Counted from the first letter of the stretch, positions 7,735 to 16,683 are shown. The stretch: DNA of 64,000 nucleotides from Deltaproteobacteria bacterium ADurb.Bin151 (GCA_002070455.1 MWDG01000005.1:1-64000), one strand, 5' to 3'. Translations and numbers: made by a program. The notes: generated by a model from the letters alone, not told the origin.

Positions 7735-8535
7735 ATGAAACAGGGATTGGGAAAACTCGAGGCACAGTTTTTTGCGTATACGCAGATGCGGAAGATTAAA
7801 TCGGTTAGCACGGGTGAAATCGTGTCGTCGCTTGCGCTGACTGAAGATCAGGAACGAAAACTTCTGAGTCGCCTTGCTCTGTCAGGGATGATTGCAAGAG
7901 TGCGGAGAGGTCTATATCTTGTACCTGAACGATTACCCCTGGGAGGCAATTGGAGTCCCGATCCCTTCACCGTTCTTGATACCGTAATACAGGATCGTAA
8001 GGGAAGTTATCAGATATGCGGTCCCAACGCCTTTAATCGCTATGGATTCGATGATCAGGTGCCGGTCAGGCTCTATGCATACAACAATGTTATTTCCGTT
8101 GAAAAGAATGTTGGGGCTGTGGCGCTTTCGCTGATCAAGGTTGATAAAAATCGTTTGGGTGATACTGAGGAATTTCAAACGACAGAGGGGGTCAATGCAA
8201 TTTACTCGTCAAGAACGCGTACTCTTGTGGATGCGGTCTATGACTGGTCGAGGTTCAATAGTCTGCCCAGGGCATTCACATGGATTACGGATGAACTTCG
8301 CGCTGATCGGATCGACGCAACCGCATTGGTGATGGCAACTGAACGTTTTGGCGACATGGGTACCGTGCGACGTATTGGTGCCCTTCTGGAGAAGGAAGGT
8401 GTTGAGAATAAATTGCTCAAACGGTTAGAAAAGCTGCTTAGACCATCGACAAGCCTGATTCCCTGGATTCCAACAAAACCAAAACGGGGAAAGGTCAACC
8501 GGCGTTGGGGGGTCATCATCAATGAAACAGCCTGA
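7735..8535 (+). CDS. AbiEi-type antitoxin / autoregulator
   Basis: 266 residues from the ATG at 7735. The N-terminal winged helix (STGEIVSSLALTEDQERKLLSRLALSGMIARVRRGLYLVP) and the C-terminal body match the AbiEi family of type IV toxin-antitoxin systems, where AbiEi represses the operon and counters AbiEii. The frame is open upstream to a TTG at 7672, but that region contains the promoter, so translation very likely begins at 7735. Its stop overlaps the next gene by 14 bp, showing translational coupling. Confidence 0.85.
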   Translation: MKQGLGKLEAQFFAYTQMRKIKSVSTGEIVSSLALTEDQERKLLSRLALSGMIARVRRGLYLVPERLPLGGNWSPDPFTVLDTVIQDRKGSYQICGPNAFNRYGFDDQVPVRLYAYNNVISVEKNVGAVALSLIKVDKNRLGDTEEFQTTEGVNAIYSSRTRTLVDAVYDWSRFNSLPRAFTWITDELRADRIDATALVMATERFGDMGTVRRIGALLEKEGVENKLLKRLEKLLRPSTSLIPWIPTKPKRGKVNRRWGVIINETA

Positions 8536-9424
8536 ATATAAACCACTTACTTTACTTCATGAAGATCCTGATCTCTTTCGGTCAGCCCTGAATTATTCAT
8601 CTGCTGAAACATTATTCATCCCCCGGTTATTGGAAAAAGACTATTTCTGCACTCTACTGCTTCATTATTTGTCATCAACGGATGAGACACTGGTGTTTAA
8701 GGGAGGGACCTGTCTTGCCAAAGTACATGCAGGGTTCTATCGACTCAGTGAAGATCTGGACTTTGTTATATCAGCGTCTGGTGACTCTTCACGATCCGTG
8801 CGCAGCAGGAAAATGGCTGCGACCAAAAAAGCCATATTACGCATATCCGAAAAGCTTGGTGTTTTTCGGTTGATTCAACCCCTTACCGGTGCCAACAATT
8901 CAACGCAATATATTGCCGCTGTTGGTTATTCTTCTTTACTTGGTAACACGGAGGAAACCATTAAAATTGAAATAGGCTTGCGCGAGCCGTTGTTGATGTC
9001 GTTTTCTCATGGTACCGTTGCCACAATCCTTTTGAACCCAATAACCGGTAAACCAATGATTCCGACATTTCCAATGACATGCATATCTTATAATGAGGGC
9101 ATGGCTGAAAAGTTCAGAGCAGCCTTGTCACGACGTGAACCAGCGATCAGGGATTTTTATGATATCCATTATGCTATTTCTCATCTGAACTTGAACGCCA
9201 GGGATGCAAGCTTTATTGATCTTATAAAAAAGAAGCTTGCCGTTCCAGGAAATAATCCAGTGGATGTTTCCAAAGAACGCCTGTCTGCCATCAGGCGACA
9301 GCTTGATACCGAACTTAAACCTGTCCTGCGCACCCTGGACTATGCTACGTTTGATCTTGAACAAGCATTCCAGGTTGTGATTGATGTGGCCATCCGATTG
9401 GAACAATCGCCCGTTGCAAAGTAA
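8522..9424 (+). CDS. AbiEii-type nucleotidyltransferase toxin
   Basis: 300 residues. Nucleotidyltransferase motifs are intact: FKGGTCLAKVH (GG[S/T] motif) and LSEDLDF (DxD metal-binding pair) around residues 60-83, and the later KFRAALSRREPAIRDFYDI that is typical of AbiEii/DUF1814. In characterised AbiE systems this is the bacteriostatic GTP-binding toxin used in phage abortive infection. A 23-bp segment inside it is duplicated upstream of the operon. The catalytic residues look functional. Confidence 0.88.
   Translation: MKQPEYKPLTLLHEDPDLFRSALNYSSAETLFIPRLLEKDYFCTLLLHYLSSTDETLVFKGGTCLAKVHAGFYRLSEDLDFVISASGDSSRSVRSRKMAATKKAILRISEKLGVFRLIQPLTGANNSTQYIAAVGYSSLLGNTEETIKIEIGLREPLLMSFSHGTVATILLNPITGKPMIPTFPMTCISYNEGMAEKFRAALSRREPAIRDFYDIHYAISHLNLNARDASFIDLIKKKLAVPGNNPVDVSKERLSAIRRQLDTELKPVLRTLDYATFDLEQAFQVVIDVAIRLEQSPVAK
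8879..8901 (+). repeat. 23-bp direct repeat, copy 2 (within AbiEii gene)
   Basis: Second copy of the segment at 7648-7670, coding for PLTGANNS in the toxin gene. The two copies lie 1,231 bp apart in the same orientation. Confidence 0.8.
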
Positions 9425-9475
9425 TCATGATCGTGATGGAGGCACAGAGTTTTCTCTTTTTGATACAAGATCCTC

Positions 9476-9504
9476 TTGACTTAATAGTTAATTTGGTTTA
9501 CAAA
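9476..9504 (+). promoter_or_regulatory. Candidate promoter of the riboswitch transcript
   Basis: TTGACT (9476-9481), 17-bp spacer and TACAAA (9499-9504). The -35 is good and the -10 weak. The predicted start near 9511 falls at the 5' edge of the riboswitch. Confidence 0.45.
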
Positions 9505-9509
9505 ATAAA

Positions 9510-9603
9510 CACTTGAAAAAGGCAAACTGCTTGAAAAAGCGGGGCGCAAAGTTAACGACCTAAATCTCGTTTAAAGGGGATACGGTGGCTGAACTGCCAG
9601 GCA
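9510..9603 (+). promoter_or_regulatory. Cyclic-di-GMP-I (GEMM-I) riboswitch
   Basis: The sequence carries the GEMM-I landmarks in order: GGCAAAC, a GCTT/AAGC helix capped by a GAAA tetraloop, GGGGCGCAAAG, CGACCTAAA, then GATACGGTGGCTGAAC and a closing CTGCC. This is the aptamer that binds c-di-GMP. It precedes a PAS/HD-GYP gene whose product should degrade c-di-GMP, giving a feedback logic. The leader to the preferred ATG (9796) is about 190 nt; I see no clear terminator in it, so the switching mode (on/off, translation or transcription) is open. Confidence 0.87.
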
Positions 9604-9795
9604 GGATAATTGCTCTGAAGAATCTAAGTAATTTCATCTCTCCTTTCAGTTCCCAAGATCAGAATCGAAAAAAGACGAAATGCGGACGGAACAGGTATTA
9701 TAAGCATTGTGACAGGCTTAATTCGTTTATCCTCACAAGGAAATGGATTAACGAAGAATGTCATGAACATCGTTAATCAAAACAGGTGGCATAAG

Positions 9796-11256
9796 ATGAA
9801 TGATCCATCCAAAGAATATCAAGAGCTGATAGAAGAGAATACCTCCTTAAAGCAGAAAATCCGGAAACTGGAAAAATCAGCAGCAGAGATCGGGGAGACG
9901 GAACTGCAGACGGATAAGAAATTTGACGCCATATTCCAATGCAGTCCCGACGTTATTACGGTTACCGACGCGTCCAACGGTTCGCTGCTGGATGTGAATG
10001 ACTCATTCCTGCAATTAACTGGATATTCAAAAAAAGAAGTCATCGGTTCATCAACGAAGGAATTGAATATTTGGGGCAGTATGGAAGACAGGGAAAGGAT
10101 TGTCAAACAGTTAAAATCCGGTGCCAACGTTGACAAGGTAGAATTATCATTCAGAACCAAAAGTGGCGAACTCAGGCAAATGCTTTTCTCTTCCCGATTG
10201 ATCGAGGTCGATGGCAGGCAGCTTATCATCGCCAATACCCACGACGTTACCGATCACAATGTAACAGAAGAGAAATTGCTGGAAAGCGAGGAGAAATACA
10301 GGATCATTCTTGAAGATATGGAAGATGTTTACTTTGAAGTGGACATCAGGGGAAATATCGCGTTCGTTAATACTTCATCCTGTAAAAAGAGCGGATACGG
10401 TAAAGAGGAACTGCTGGGGATGCCTTTTACACAAATCAGTGTACCCGATGGCATTGAAAGGATCATGCAATATTTTGGAGAAATTTTTAAGACAGGCAAA
10501 ACAGGCAAGCCATTTATCTGGCATCTGAAGAAAAAGAACGGGGAGGAGGGATTTTTTGAGCTGGTCGCCTCTTTGATCAGGGACAGGCAGGGCAAACCCA
10601 CAGGGTTTCGGGGGATCGGGCGGGACATTACCGAGCGTAAACAGTCGGAAGAGAAACTTCAACAAACCCTCAGCATCCTTAGAAAGTCTATGGGTGTGAC
10701 CATCCAGGTGATGGTATCGGCGATTGAGGTCAGGGATCCGTACACAGCCGGTCATCAGAAGAGAGTTGCAGACCTTGCCAGGTCTATCGCCACGGAAATG
10801 GGATTAAATAAGGATAAAATAGAGGGAATCCGGATGGCAGGTTCGATCCATGACATCGGGAAACTGGCGATTCCCTCGGAAATACTGGCCAAGCCCACCA
10901 AGCTGACAAATATCGAATTTTCTCTGATCAAAGAACACTCTCAAAGCGGATATGAGATGTTGAAAAATGTGGAATCTCCCTGGCCCCTGGCACAAATTGT
11001 TTATCAACACCATGAACGGATGAACGGATCCGGTTATCCAAGAAAACTGAAAGGGGAGGAAATTATTATAGAAGCCCGCATTATGGCCGTGGCTGATGTT
11101 GTTGAAGCCATGGCTTCTCATCGTCCATATCGTCCGGGTTTAGGTCTTGATGCCGCCCTTGATGAGATTGAGAAAAACAAGGGAATAATGTATGATAATA
11201 GTGTTGCCGATGCCTGCCTGAGATTGTTTCGCGAGAAAGGCTATCACCTTCAGTAA
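9796..11256 (+). CDS. PAS-PAS-HD-GYP c-di-GMP phosphodiesterase
   Basis: 486 residues from the ATG at 9796 (AGGTGG upstream); a GTG at 9709 is an in-frame alternative. A short coiled coil is followed by two PAS domains (first with FDAIFQCSPDVITVTDA, second with YRIILEDMEDVYFEVD) and a C-terminal HD-GYP domain: AGHQKRVADLA, HDIGKLAIP, HHERMNGSGYP and ADVVEAMASHRPYR. The HD metal ligands and the GYP motif are intact, so hydrolysis of c-di-GMP is likely. No transmembrane segment, so a cytoplasmic sensor. Expression is probably controlled by the c-di-GMP-I riboswitch directly upstream. Confidence 0.9.
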   Translation: MNDPSKEYQELIEENTSLKQKIRKLEKSAAEIGETELQTDKKFDAIFQCSPDVITVTDASNGSLLDVNDSFLQLTGYSKKEVIGSSTKELNIWGSMEDRERIVKQLKSGANVDKVELSFRTKSGELRQMLFSSRLIEVDGRQLIIANTHDVTDHNVTEEKLLESEEKYRIILEDMEDVYFEVDIRGNIAFVNTSSCKKSGYGKEELLGMPFTQISVPDGIERIMQYFGEIFKTGKTGKPFIWHLKKKNGEEGFFELVASLIRDRQGKPTGFRGIGRDITERKQSEEKLQQTLSILRKSMGVTIQVMVSAIEVRDPYTAGHQKRVADLARSIATEMGLNKDKIEGIRMAGSIHDIGKLAIPSEILAKPTKLTNIEFSLIKEHSQSGYEMLKNVESPWPLAQIVYQHHERMNGSGYPRKLKGEEIIIEARIMAVADVVEAMASHRPYRPGLGLDAALDEIEKNKGIMYDNSVADACLRLFREKGYHLQ

Positions 11257-11474
11257 TCTACCACAGGCGGACCCTTTTCTGTTGATACTTTCCCTGTTTT
11301 GTAGCCGAAAAAGCCATGCAAAATGAAATATATTTTCCCGAAAAAGTTTTTGAAACATGACGTAATCGGGATCAGAACAAAAGACTGGTTAAAAAACGGT
11401 CCTTTTGTTCATCATTGTCTTGCCTCCCGTTCCGGGATACGATATAAACACCCATCACGAATTTTGGATGTTTC

Positions 11475-12632
11475 ATGATCAAAAAACCAGGCAGTCAGTC
11501 TCGACTGAAAAAAAGTGTATTGGAACAGAGCCTTTGCACCGGCTGCGGGGCCTGTGTAGGACTTTGTCCTTATCAGGTCATTTATGCCGACCGGACGGTA
11601 CAGCTCTTTGATTGTGATCTGCCTGATGGCAAGTGTTATGCTTTTTGCCCCAGAACACCCGCTGATCATAACCATATTAGAAAAAGCCTTTTTGATGTCA
11701 ATGACTTGACACCGGAAATCGGTGCGGTAAAGGGATATTACTTCTCGCGGGCTTTAAACCCCCGACTGCGCGCAGATGTCCAGCATGGTGGTACGGTTAC
11801 GGCGCTTCTGGAGCTGGCCATGGGGGAAGGTGTGATCGATTCTGCCATCGTCTCTTCACGAAGCGAAGATTTTGAACAATGCGGCCTGCTGGTTACGGAT
11901 CAAATCCAATTGCGCAGGCACTCAAAAAGCTGGTTTACGGTATCTCCTACGCTTGCCGCTTTTAATCGGATACCTGATGATCGTAAAAAAAGAACTGGGG
12001 TTGTGGCGACGCCCTGTCAAGCTATGGCTTTGGCAAAAATGAAGACGGCAGAAATTCCCGGTAATAGTGGATCCGACTTTCCCGGTCTGGTCATCGGCCT
12101 CTTTTGCGGCTGGACGCTTTCCATGGAAAAATTTCACAATCTTCTCGCACGATATGGAATAACCGAGGCGGATTTGACCGGAATGGACATTCCGGCGGGA
12201 AAGAATATCCTTGAGCTTTTCACTGCAGGTGGTTTGCTGTCTGTTCCTATGGCTGAAGTGGATCATTGCGTACGGACAGCGTGCCGCTATTGCATGGACA
12301 GTACGGCGGAGTTTGCCGATCTTTCTGTCGGAGCGGCACGCTTTGGAACGGACTGTGAAGAAATGAGGGGGTGGAACCAGATCATGGTGCGATCTGATCG
12401 CGGCAAAGAGCTTATCGAACTGGCCGTTGCAAAACAGGTGCTTCAACTCCGTGAAGCTTCTGCACAAGCCCTGCGGGAACTGAAAAGGGCAGCAGCGGAA
12501 AAAAAGAAAAAAGCATTAAAAAATATTGTTGAAAAAAGTCGTTCAGCGAAAAATCTTCTGTATCTGAAAAGCGATGATCCGATCGTGCGGAGGTATTTGA
12601 GCGTTGATAAGAAACGAAAAGGGAAATCATGA
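11475..12632 (+). CDS. FrhB/FdhB-family (coenzyme F420 hydrogenase beta-like) iron-sulfur protein
   Basis: 385 residues. The N-terminus has a ferredoxin-like cluster, LCTGCGACVGLCPYQV, followed by the FrhB_FdhB N and C domains (ATPCQAMALAKMKT; VDHCVRTACRYCMDSTAEFADLSVG). The family carries Fe-S and flavin and moves electrons between ferredoxin, F420 or other carriers. The C-terminal 70 residues are unusually Lys/Ala-rich. Its stop overlaps iorA by 4 bp (ATGA), so it probably serves as an electron-transfer partner of the indolepyruvate oxidoreductase. The acceptor is not known. Confidence 0.82.
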   Translation: MIKKPGSQSRLKKSVLEQSLCTGCGACVGLCPYQVIYADRTVQLFDCDLPDGKCYAFCPRTPADHNHIRKSLFDVNDLTPEIGAVKGYYFSRALNPRLRADVQHGGTVTALLELAMGEGVIDSAIVSSRSEDFEQCGLLVTDQIQLRRHSKSWFTVSPTLAAFNRIPDDRKKRTGVVATPCQAMALAKMKTAEIPGNSGSDFPGLVIGLFCGWTLSMEKFHNLLARYGITEADLTGMDIPAGKNILELFTAGGLLSVPMAEVDHCVRTACRYCMDSTAEFADLSVGAARFGTDCEEMRGWNQIMVRSDRGKELIELAVAKQVLQLREASAQALRELKRAAAEKKKKALKNIVEKSRSAKNLLYLKSDDPIVRRYLSVDKKRKGKS

Positions 12633-14575
12633 GCAAACTGTTGTCATCGGACAAATCCACTGTTTTGTTTCTGGGTAACGAGGCGATCGCAAGAGGTGCG
12701 CTGGAGGCCGGTATAGAGGTTGCCACGGGATATCCGGGTACGCCGTCCTCGGAGGTGATCGAGTCACTGGCCGGTGTCGCACGGGAACGGAATCTTTATG
12801 TGGAGTGGTCGGTCAATGAAAAAGTGGCGCTCGAAGTTGCGGCCGCCGCTTCATTTGCCGGCTTGCGTTCGATGGCCGTCATGAAACAAAACGGCGTCAA
12901 CGTGGCTTCAGACTTCCTTCTGCACCTGACCGCGTCGGGGACACGGGGAGGGATCGTGCTGGTGTCCTGTGAAGATCCGGGTGCACTTTCAAGTGTTAAC
13001 GAGGGGGAATCACGTTATTTTGCGAGCATGCTCGAAATGCCGCTTCTGGAGCCGGCGGATTTTCAGGAAGCCAAAGACATTACGAAATGGGCTTTTGAAC
13101 TTTCTGAAGCCATCGGTAATGTCGTCATGCTTCGATCCGTTACACGAATGTCGCACGCCAGCGGCAATGTGACCTGCGGGAAACTTCCGACAAAACGAAG
13201 AAAAGCCTCTTTTCAATATGACGGGCCGGTGATGGATTCACAGACCGGGCCGATGATCAGCACGCCGGTTGTGGCCAAACACCTGCTTCGTCAGCAAAGG
13301 CTCAAAGATGTGCAGAGGATGTTTGATGAGAGTCCTTTTAACCGGTATACCGGCCCGGCAAAACCCCAACTCCTGATCATCACCAGCAGCGCCTGTTTCC
13401 TGTATTCCTGCGAAGCCGTTGAGATGCTCGGACTGGAAAAGAAAGTGGGGATTTTGAAACTGGCCACAACCTGGCCTTTGCCTTCAAAGCTTCTTGAAAA
13501 AACCCTTCGAAAAACGAAAAAGATTCTGATTGTCGAAGAAGTCATGCCGTTTTTGGAGGAGAATGTGAAGGTTATGGTCACCGGCATTGTGGACCGGATC
13601 GGCATAAAAACATTCTTCGGCAAATACGACGGCACACTGCCCTCTGTCGGGGAACTTAATCCGGATATTGTGGCTGATGCAGTGGGCAGAATTCTGAAAG
13701 TAAAACGCAAATCCCTGCCGGCAGATTATCAGACAGACGTTCAGAAAACTGCGGCCCTGATTCCAGTTCGGGAACAGACATTCTGCGCCGGCTGCCCGCA
13801 CCGTGCGTCGTTCTGGAATATCCACAACGCTATAGCCCTTGACGGACGGAAGGGATTTGTCTGTGGCGATATCGGCTGTTATTCGATGGCTGCGCTATCA
13901 CCCGCTACCGGTTATCATACCATGCCGACGCTTCATTCCATGGGTTCCGGAACGGGACTGGCCGGCGGTTTTGCCAAATTGGGCCAATTCGGTCTGGATC
14001 AGCCGATCCTGACTGTCTGCGGCGATTCCACATTTTATCATGCGGTGATTCCGGCGCTCATCAACGCTCAGCACAACCGGGCGGACATCACCTTTATTGT
14101 TTTGGACAATGCGGGGACAGCCATGACGGGGTTTCAGCCGCATCCGGGTCTGTCGGTAAGTGCACTCAAAGACGTGGTTCCAGCGGTTGACATTGCCGCG
14201 ATCTGCAAGGCGATCGGGGCAAAAGTGGCCATCAGTGACCCATTTGATCTTGCGGCAACCGGCCGAATACTGACATCTTTTCTTGCCGACAAAGGATCTC
14301 TCAAGGTGCTGATCCTGCGTCAGGCCTGTGCCCTGAGTCCCGAGAAGAAGGGGAAGAAAACGTTTGACATAAAAGTGGACGAGGCCCTGTGCTTGGGGGA
14401 TGCCTGCGGCTGCAACCGGCTGTGCACAAGGATTTTCCGCTGTCCGGCTCTTACCTGGGACCGCGATAAAAAGAAAGCCGTGGTGGATGAAGTGATATGC
14501 GCCGGCTGTGGTGTATGTGCGTCAATCTGTCCGCAGCAGGCGATTGTCAAAACGGAGGTCATCACACCGGGATGA
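12629..14575 (+). CDS. iorA: Indolepyruvate:ferredoxin oxidoreductase, alpha subunit
   Basis: 648 residues. Oxidatively decarboxylates aryl-pyruvates to aryl-acetyl-CoA, reducing ferredoxin. The N-terminal pyrimidine-binding part has GYPGTPSSEVIE. The thiamine diphosphate site is in the GDSTFYHAVIPALINA...VLDN stretch, preceded by CAGCPHRASFW. The C-terminus carries two Cys clusters (CLGDACGCNRLC and CAGCGVCASICPQQAI) for 4Fe-4S centres. Gene order FrhB-like, iorA, iorB with 4-bp overlaps shows a tight operon. Aryl substrate preference is from family knowledge. Confidence 0.92.
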   Translation: MSKLLSSDKSTVLFLGNEAIARGALEAGIEVATGYPGTPSSEVIESLAGVARERNLYVEWSVNEKVALEVAAAASFAGLRSMAVMKQNGVNVASDFLLHLTASGTRGGIVLVSCEDPGALSSVNEGESRYFASMLEMPLLEPADFQEAKDITKWAFELSEAIGNVVMLRSVTRMSHASGNVTCGKLPTKRRKASFQYDGPVMDSQTGPMISTPVVAKHLLRQQRLKDVQRMFDESPFNRYTGPAKPQLLIITSSACFLYSCEAVEMLGLEKKVGILKLATTWPLPSKLLEKTLRKTKKILIVEEVMPFLEENVKVMVTGIVDRIGIKTFFGKYDGTLPSVGELNPDIVADAVGRILKVKRKSLPADYQTDVQKTAALIPVREQTFCAGCPHRASFWNIHNAIALDGRKGFVCGDIGCYSMAALSPATGYHTMPTLHSMGSGTGLAGGFAKLGQFGLDQPILTVCGDSTFYHAVIPALINAQHNRADITFIVLDNAGTAMTGFQPHPGLSVSALKDVVPAVDIAAICKAIGAKVAISDPFDLAATGRILTSFLADKGSLKVLILRQACALSPEKKGKKTFDIKVDEALCLGDACGCNRLCTRIFRCPALTWDRDKKKAVVDEVICAGCGVCASICPQQAIVKTEVITPG

Positions 14576-15186
14576 AAGAACAGAATTTAACGAAAACAAG
14601 AAATGTCATTTTAACCGGTGTCGGCGGGCAGGGGAATGTGATGGCCTCGAGAGCACTGGCCCATATGCTTGTTGATGCGGGATATGTCGTCACCATCGGG
14701 GAGACATTTGGTATGTCTCAGCGTGGCGGTTCAGTGATGAGTCATTTGCGTGTTTCACCCGATTCAGTCAAAAGCCCGCAGATTCCGCGCGGCGGAGCGG
14801 ACGTGATTGTCGGTTTGGAGCCCCTTGAGGCCCTTCGTGTTTTGACGGTTTACGGCAACCCGCAGGTATGCGTCTTATATAATTCACGTCCCGTCTATCC
14901 CATTGGTGTGATTACGGGCGAGCTCTCTTATCCTTCCGGAGAAACCATCAGGAACGCTTTTGAACGGTTGTCCTCCAGGTACTGGGAGATCGATGCGACA
15001 TCCGTTGGCCTGAAACTTGGCAATCCTGTTTTGAGCAATATCGTCATGATTGGTGCGCTCGCCAAAACAGGTCTTCTGCCTTTTGACCGGCGAAGTTTTG
15101 AAAAAGAGATCAAAAAAACCCTTTCAGTTGGAAAATATAAAATAAATCTGAAGGCTTTTGACGCAGGCGCAGATATGATCAAATAA
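14572..15186 (+). CDS. iorB: Indolepyruvate:ferredoxin oxidoreductase, beta subunit
   Basis: 204 residues from the ATG overlapping the iorA stop (ATGA). VILTGVGGQGNVMASRALA and GETFGMSQRGGSVMSHLR are the signature motifs of the POR gamma-type subunit, which completes the IorAB enzyme. A longer frame from 14497 is open, but it would overlap the coding end of iorA. Confidence 0.92.
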   Translation: MKEQNLTKTRNVILTGVGGQGNVMASRALAHMLVDAGYVVTIGETFGMSQRGGSVMSHLRVSPDSVKSPQIPRGGADVIVGLEPLEALRVLTVYGNPQVCVLYNSRPVYPIGVITGELSYPSGETIRNAFERLSSRYWEIDATSVGLKLGNPVLSNIVMIGALAKTGLLPFDRRSFEKEIKKTLSVGKYKINLKAFDAGADMIK

Positions 15187-15253
15187 GGGTTGACGATACG
15201 TAATTGAAACTTATATTACCATTTCGTAAACTTTAATTCTCAGGAGGCGGTTC

Positions 15254-16462
15254 ATGAATAATATTTATTCCGCAATTCAAATCAGTGAGCATGTATACTG
15301 GGTGGGCGCCATCGACTGGTCCATTCGGGACTTTCACGGCTACACAACGCCGCACGGCAGCACCTATAACGCCTACCTGGTCATGGCCGATAAGATCACG
15401 CTGATCGATACAGTCAAGTCTTCTTTTATGGATGAGATGCTGTCAAGGATTGCGTCCGTCGTGGATCCGTCAAAGATCGATTATATTGTTTCCAATCATT
15501 CCGAGCAGGATCATACCGGCTGCCTTTTAAGGGCCATTGACCGGATTAAACCTGAAAAAGTATTTGCCTCCGCAGTAGGAGTGAAAACCCTCAAGGAGAT
15601 CTTCCACGCCCAGCATGATATCCAGCCGGTCAAGGACGGTGAAACGCTCAGCCTGGGAAATATGGATTTAAGGTTCCTGGAAACCCGGATGATTCACTGG
15701 CCGGATTCGATGTTTTCCTATCTGGAAAAAGACGGTGTCCTGTTTTCGCAGGACGCTTTCGGCATGCATCTGGCAACCTTCGAGCGTTTTGCCGATCAAC
15801 TGCCATCAGACATGCTGGAATATGAAGCGGCAACTTATTACGCCAATATTGTCCTGCCTTATTCGCCGGTTGTTCTCAAGGCACTGGACAAGGTTGCCGC
15901 CACGGGCTGGTCATTCAAATTATTTGCGCCGGATCATGGTCCCGTATGGAGGCAGAACTTAAGTTTCATTCTCGACCTGTACAAAAAGTGGGCACTCCAG
16001 AAACCGGCCAATAAAGCGGTTGTGGTTTACGCGACGATGTGGCATTCCACGGAAATGATGGCCAAGGCGATTGCCGAATCGATGGCGCGCGAAGGGATCC
16101 GTGTCAAACTTTTATCCATGAACGAAGTACACCGCAGTGAAGTGATTTATGAAGTGCTGGAGGCAGGCGCTCTGATTGTTGGTTCACCGACGCTCAACAA
16201 CAATATCTTGCCGCAAATGGCGGATGTGATGACATATATAAAGGGATTGAAACCGTCTCATCTGATTGGAGCGGTTTTTGGTTCATACGGCTGGAGCGGA
16301 GAATCCGTCAAGGATCTGGAAGCTATTCTAAAGGAGATGAAAGTGGATATCGTGGCCGAAACGGTTTCTGTTAAGCATGTTCCGGGCGAGGATGTTCTTG
16401 AAAAATGTTCGGAGTTAGGCCGAACGGTTGCAGCTGAATTGAAAAAAAGAATTGCTGATTGA
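15254..16462 (+). CDS. FprA-type flavodiiron protein (O2/NO reductase)
   Basis: 402 residues. The N-terminal beta-lactamase-like domain has the di-iron ligands HSEQDH in SNHSEQDHTGCLL and a late HGPVW. The C-terminal flavodoxin domain starts at VVYATMWHSTEMMAKAIAE and binds FMN. The protein reduces O2 to water, or NO, with electrons from rubredoxin. CAGGAGGCGG lies before the ATG. It is followed within 31 bp by a rubredoxin gene and then by rubrerythrin, so the set forms an oxygen-defence operon of an anaerobe. Confidence 0.93.
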   Translation: MNNIYSAIQISEHVYWVGAIDWSIRDFHGYTTPHGSTYNAYLVMADKITLIDTVKSSFMDEMLSRIASVVDPSKIDYIVSNHSEQDHTGCLLRAIDRIKPEKVFASAVGVKTLKEIFHAQHDIQPVKDGETLSLGNMDLRFLETRMIHWPDSMFSYLEKDGVLFSQDAFGMHLATFERFADQLPSDMLEYEAATYYANIVLPYSPVVLKALDKVAATGWSFKLFAPDHGPVWRQNLSFILDLYKKWALQKPANKAVVVYATMWHSTEMMAKAIAESMAREGIRVKLLSMNEVHRSEVIYEVLEAGALIVGSPTLNNNILPQMADVMTYIKGLKPSHLIGAVFGSYGWSGESVKDLEAILKEMKVDIVAETVSVKHVPGEDVLEKCSELGRTVAAELKKRIAD

Positions 16463-16492
16463 AGAAATTTTCACAATGGAAGGAGGAAGCTC

Positions 16493-16651
16493 ATGAAAAA
16501 GTATGTTTGTGGAATATGCGGTTATGTATACGATCCGGCCAACGGTGATCCGGAGAACGATGTGGCGAAGGGTACGGAGTTTAAGGATCTGCCCGAGGAC
16601 TGGACCTGTCCGGTTTGCGGTGCAGACAAGAGCGAGTTTTCTCCGGAGTGA
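16493..16651 (+). CDS. Rubredoxin
   Basis: 52 residues, [15 protein letters not shown] at the N-terminus and [14 protein letters not shown] at the C-terminus. The two CxxC pairs bind one iron. Strong GGAGGAAGC upstream. It very probably delivers electrons to the flavodiiron protein encoded upstream and to the rubrerythrin downstream. Confidence 0.95.
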   Translation: MKKYVCGICGYVYDPANGDPENDVAKGTEFKDLPEDWTCPVCGADKSEFSPE

Positions 16652-16683
16652 GTTTTTCAATATAAAGAGACAGGAGCTGACTT

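Noticed and set aside
6171-9795. Integrated element with a duplicated tRNA-Asn 3' end (attL/attR)
   Set aside because: No second copy of the tRNA tail or T-loop segment was found downstream of the AbiE genes, and there is no integrase; only accessory character is supported.
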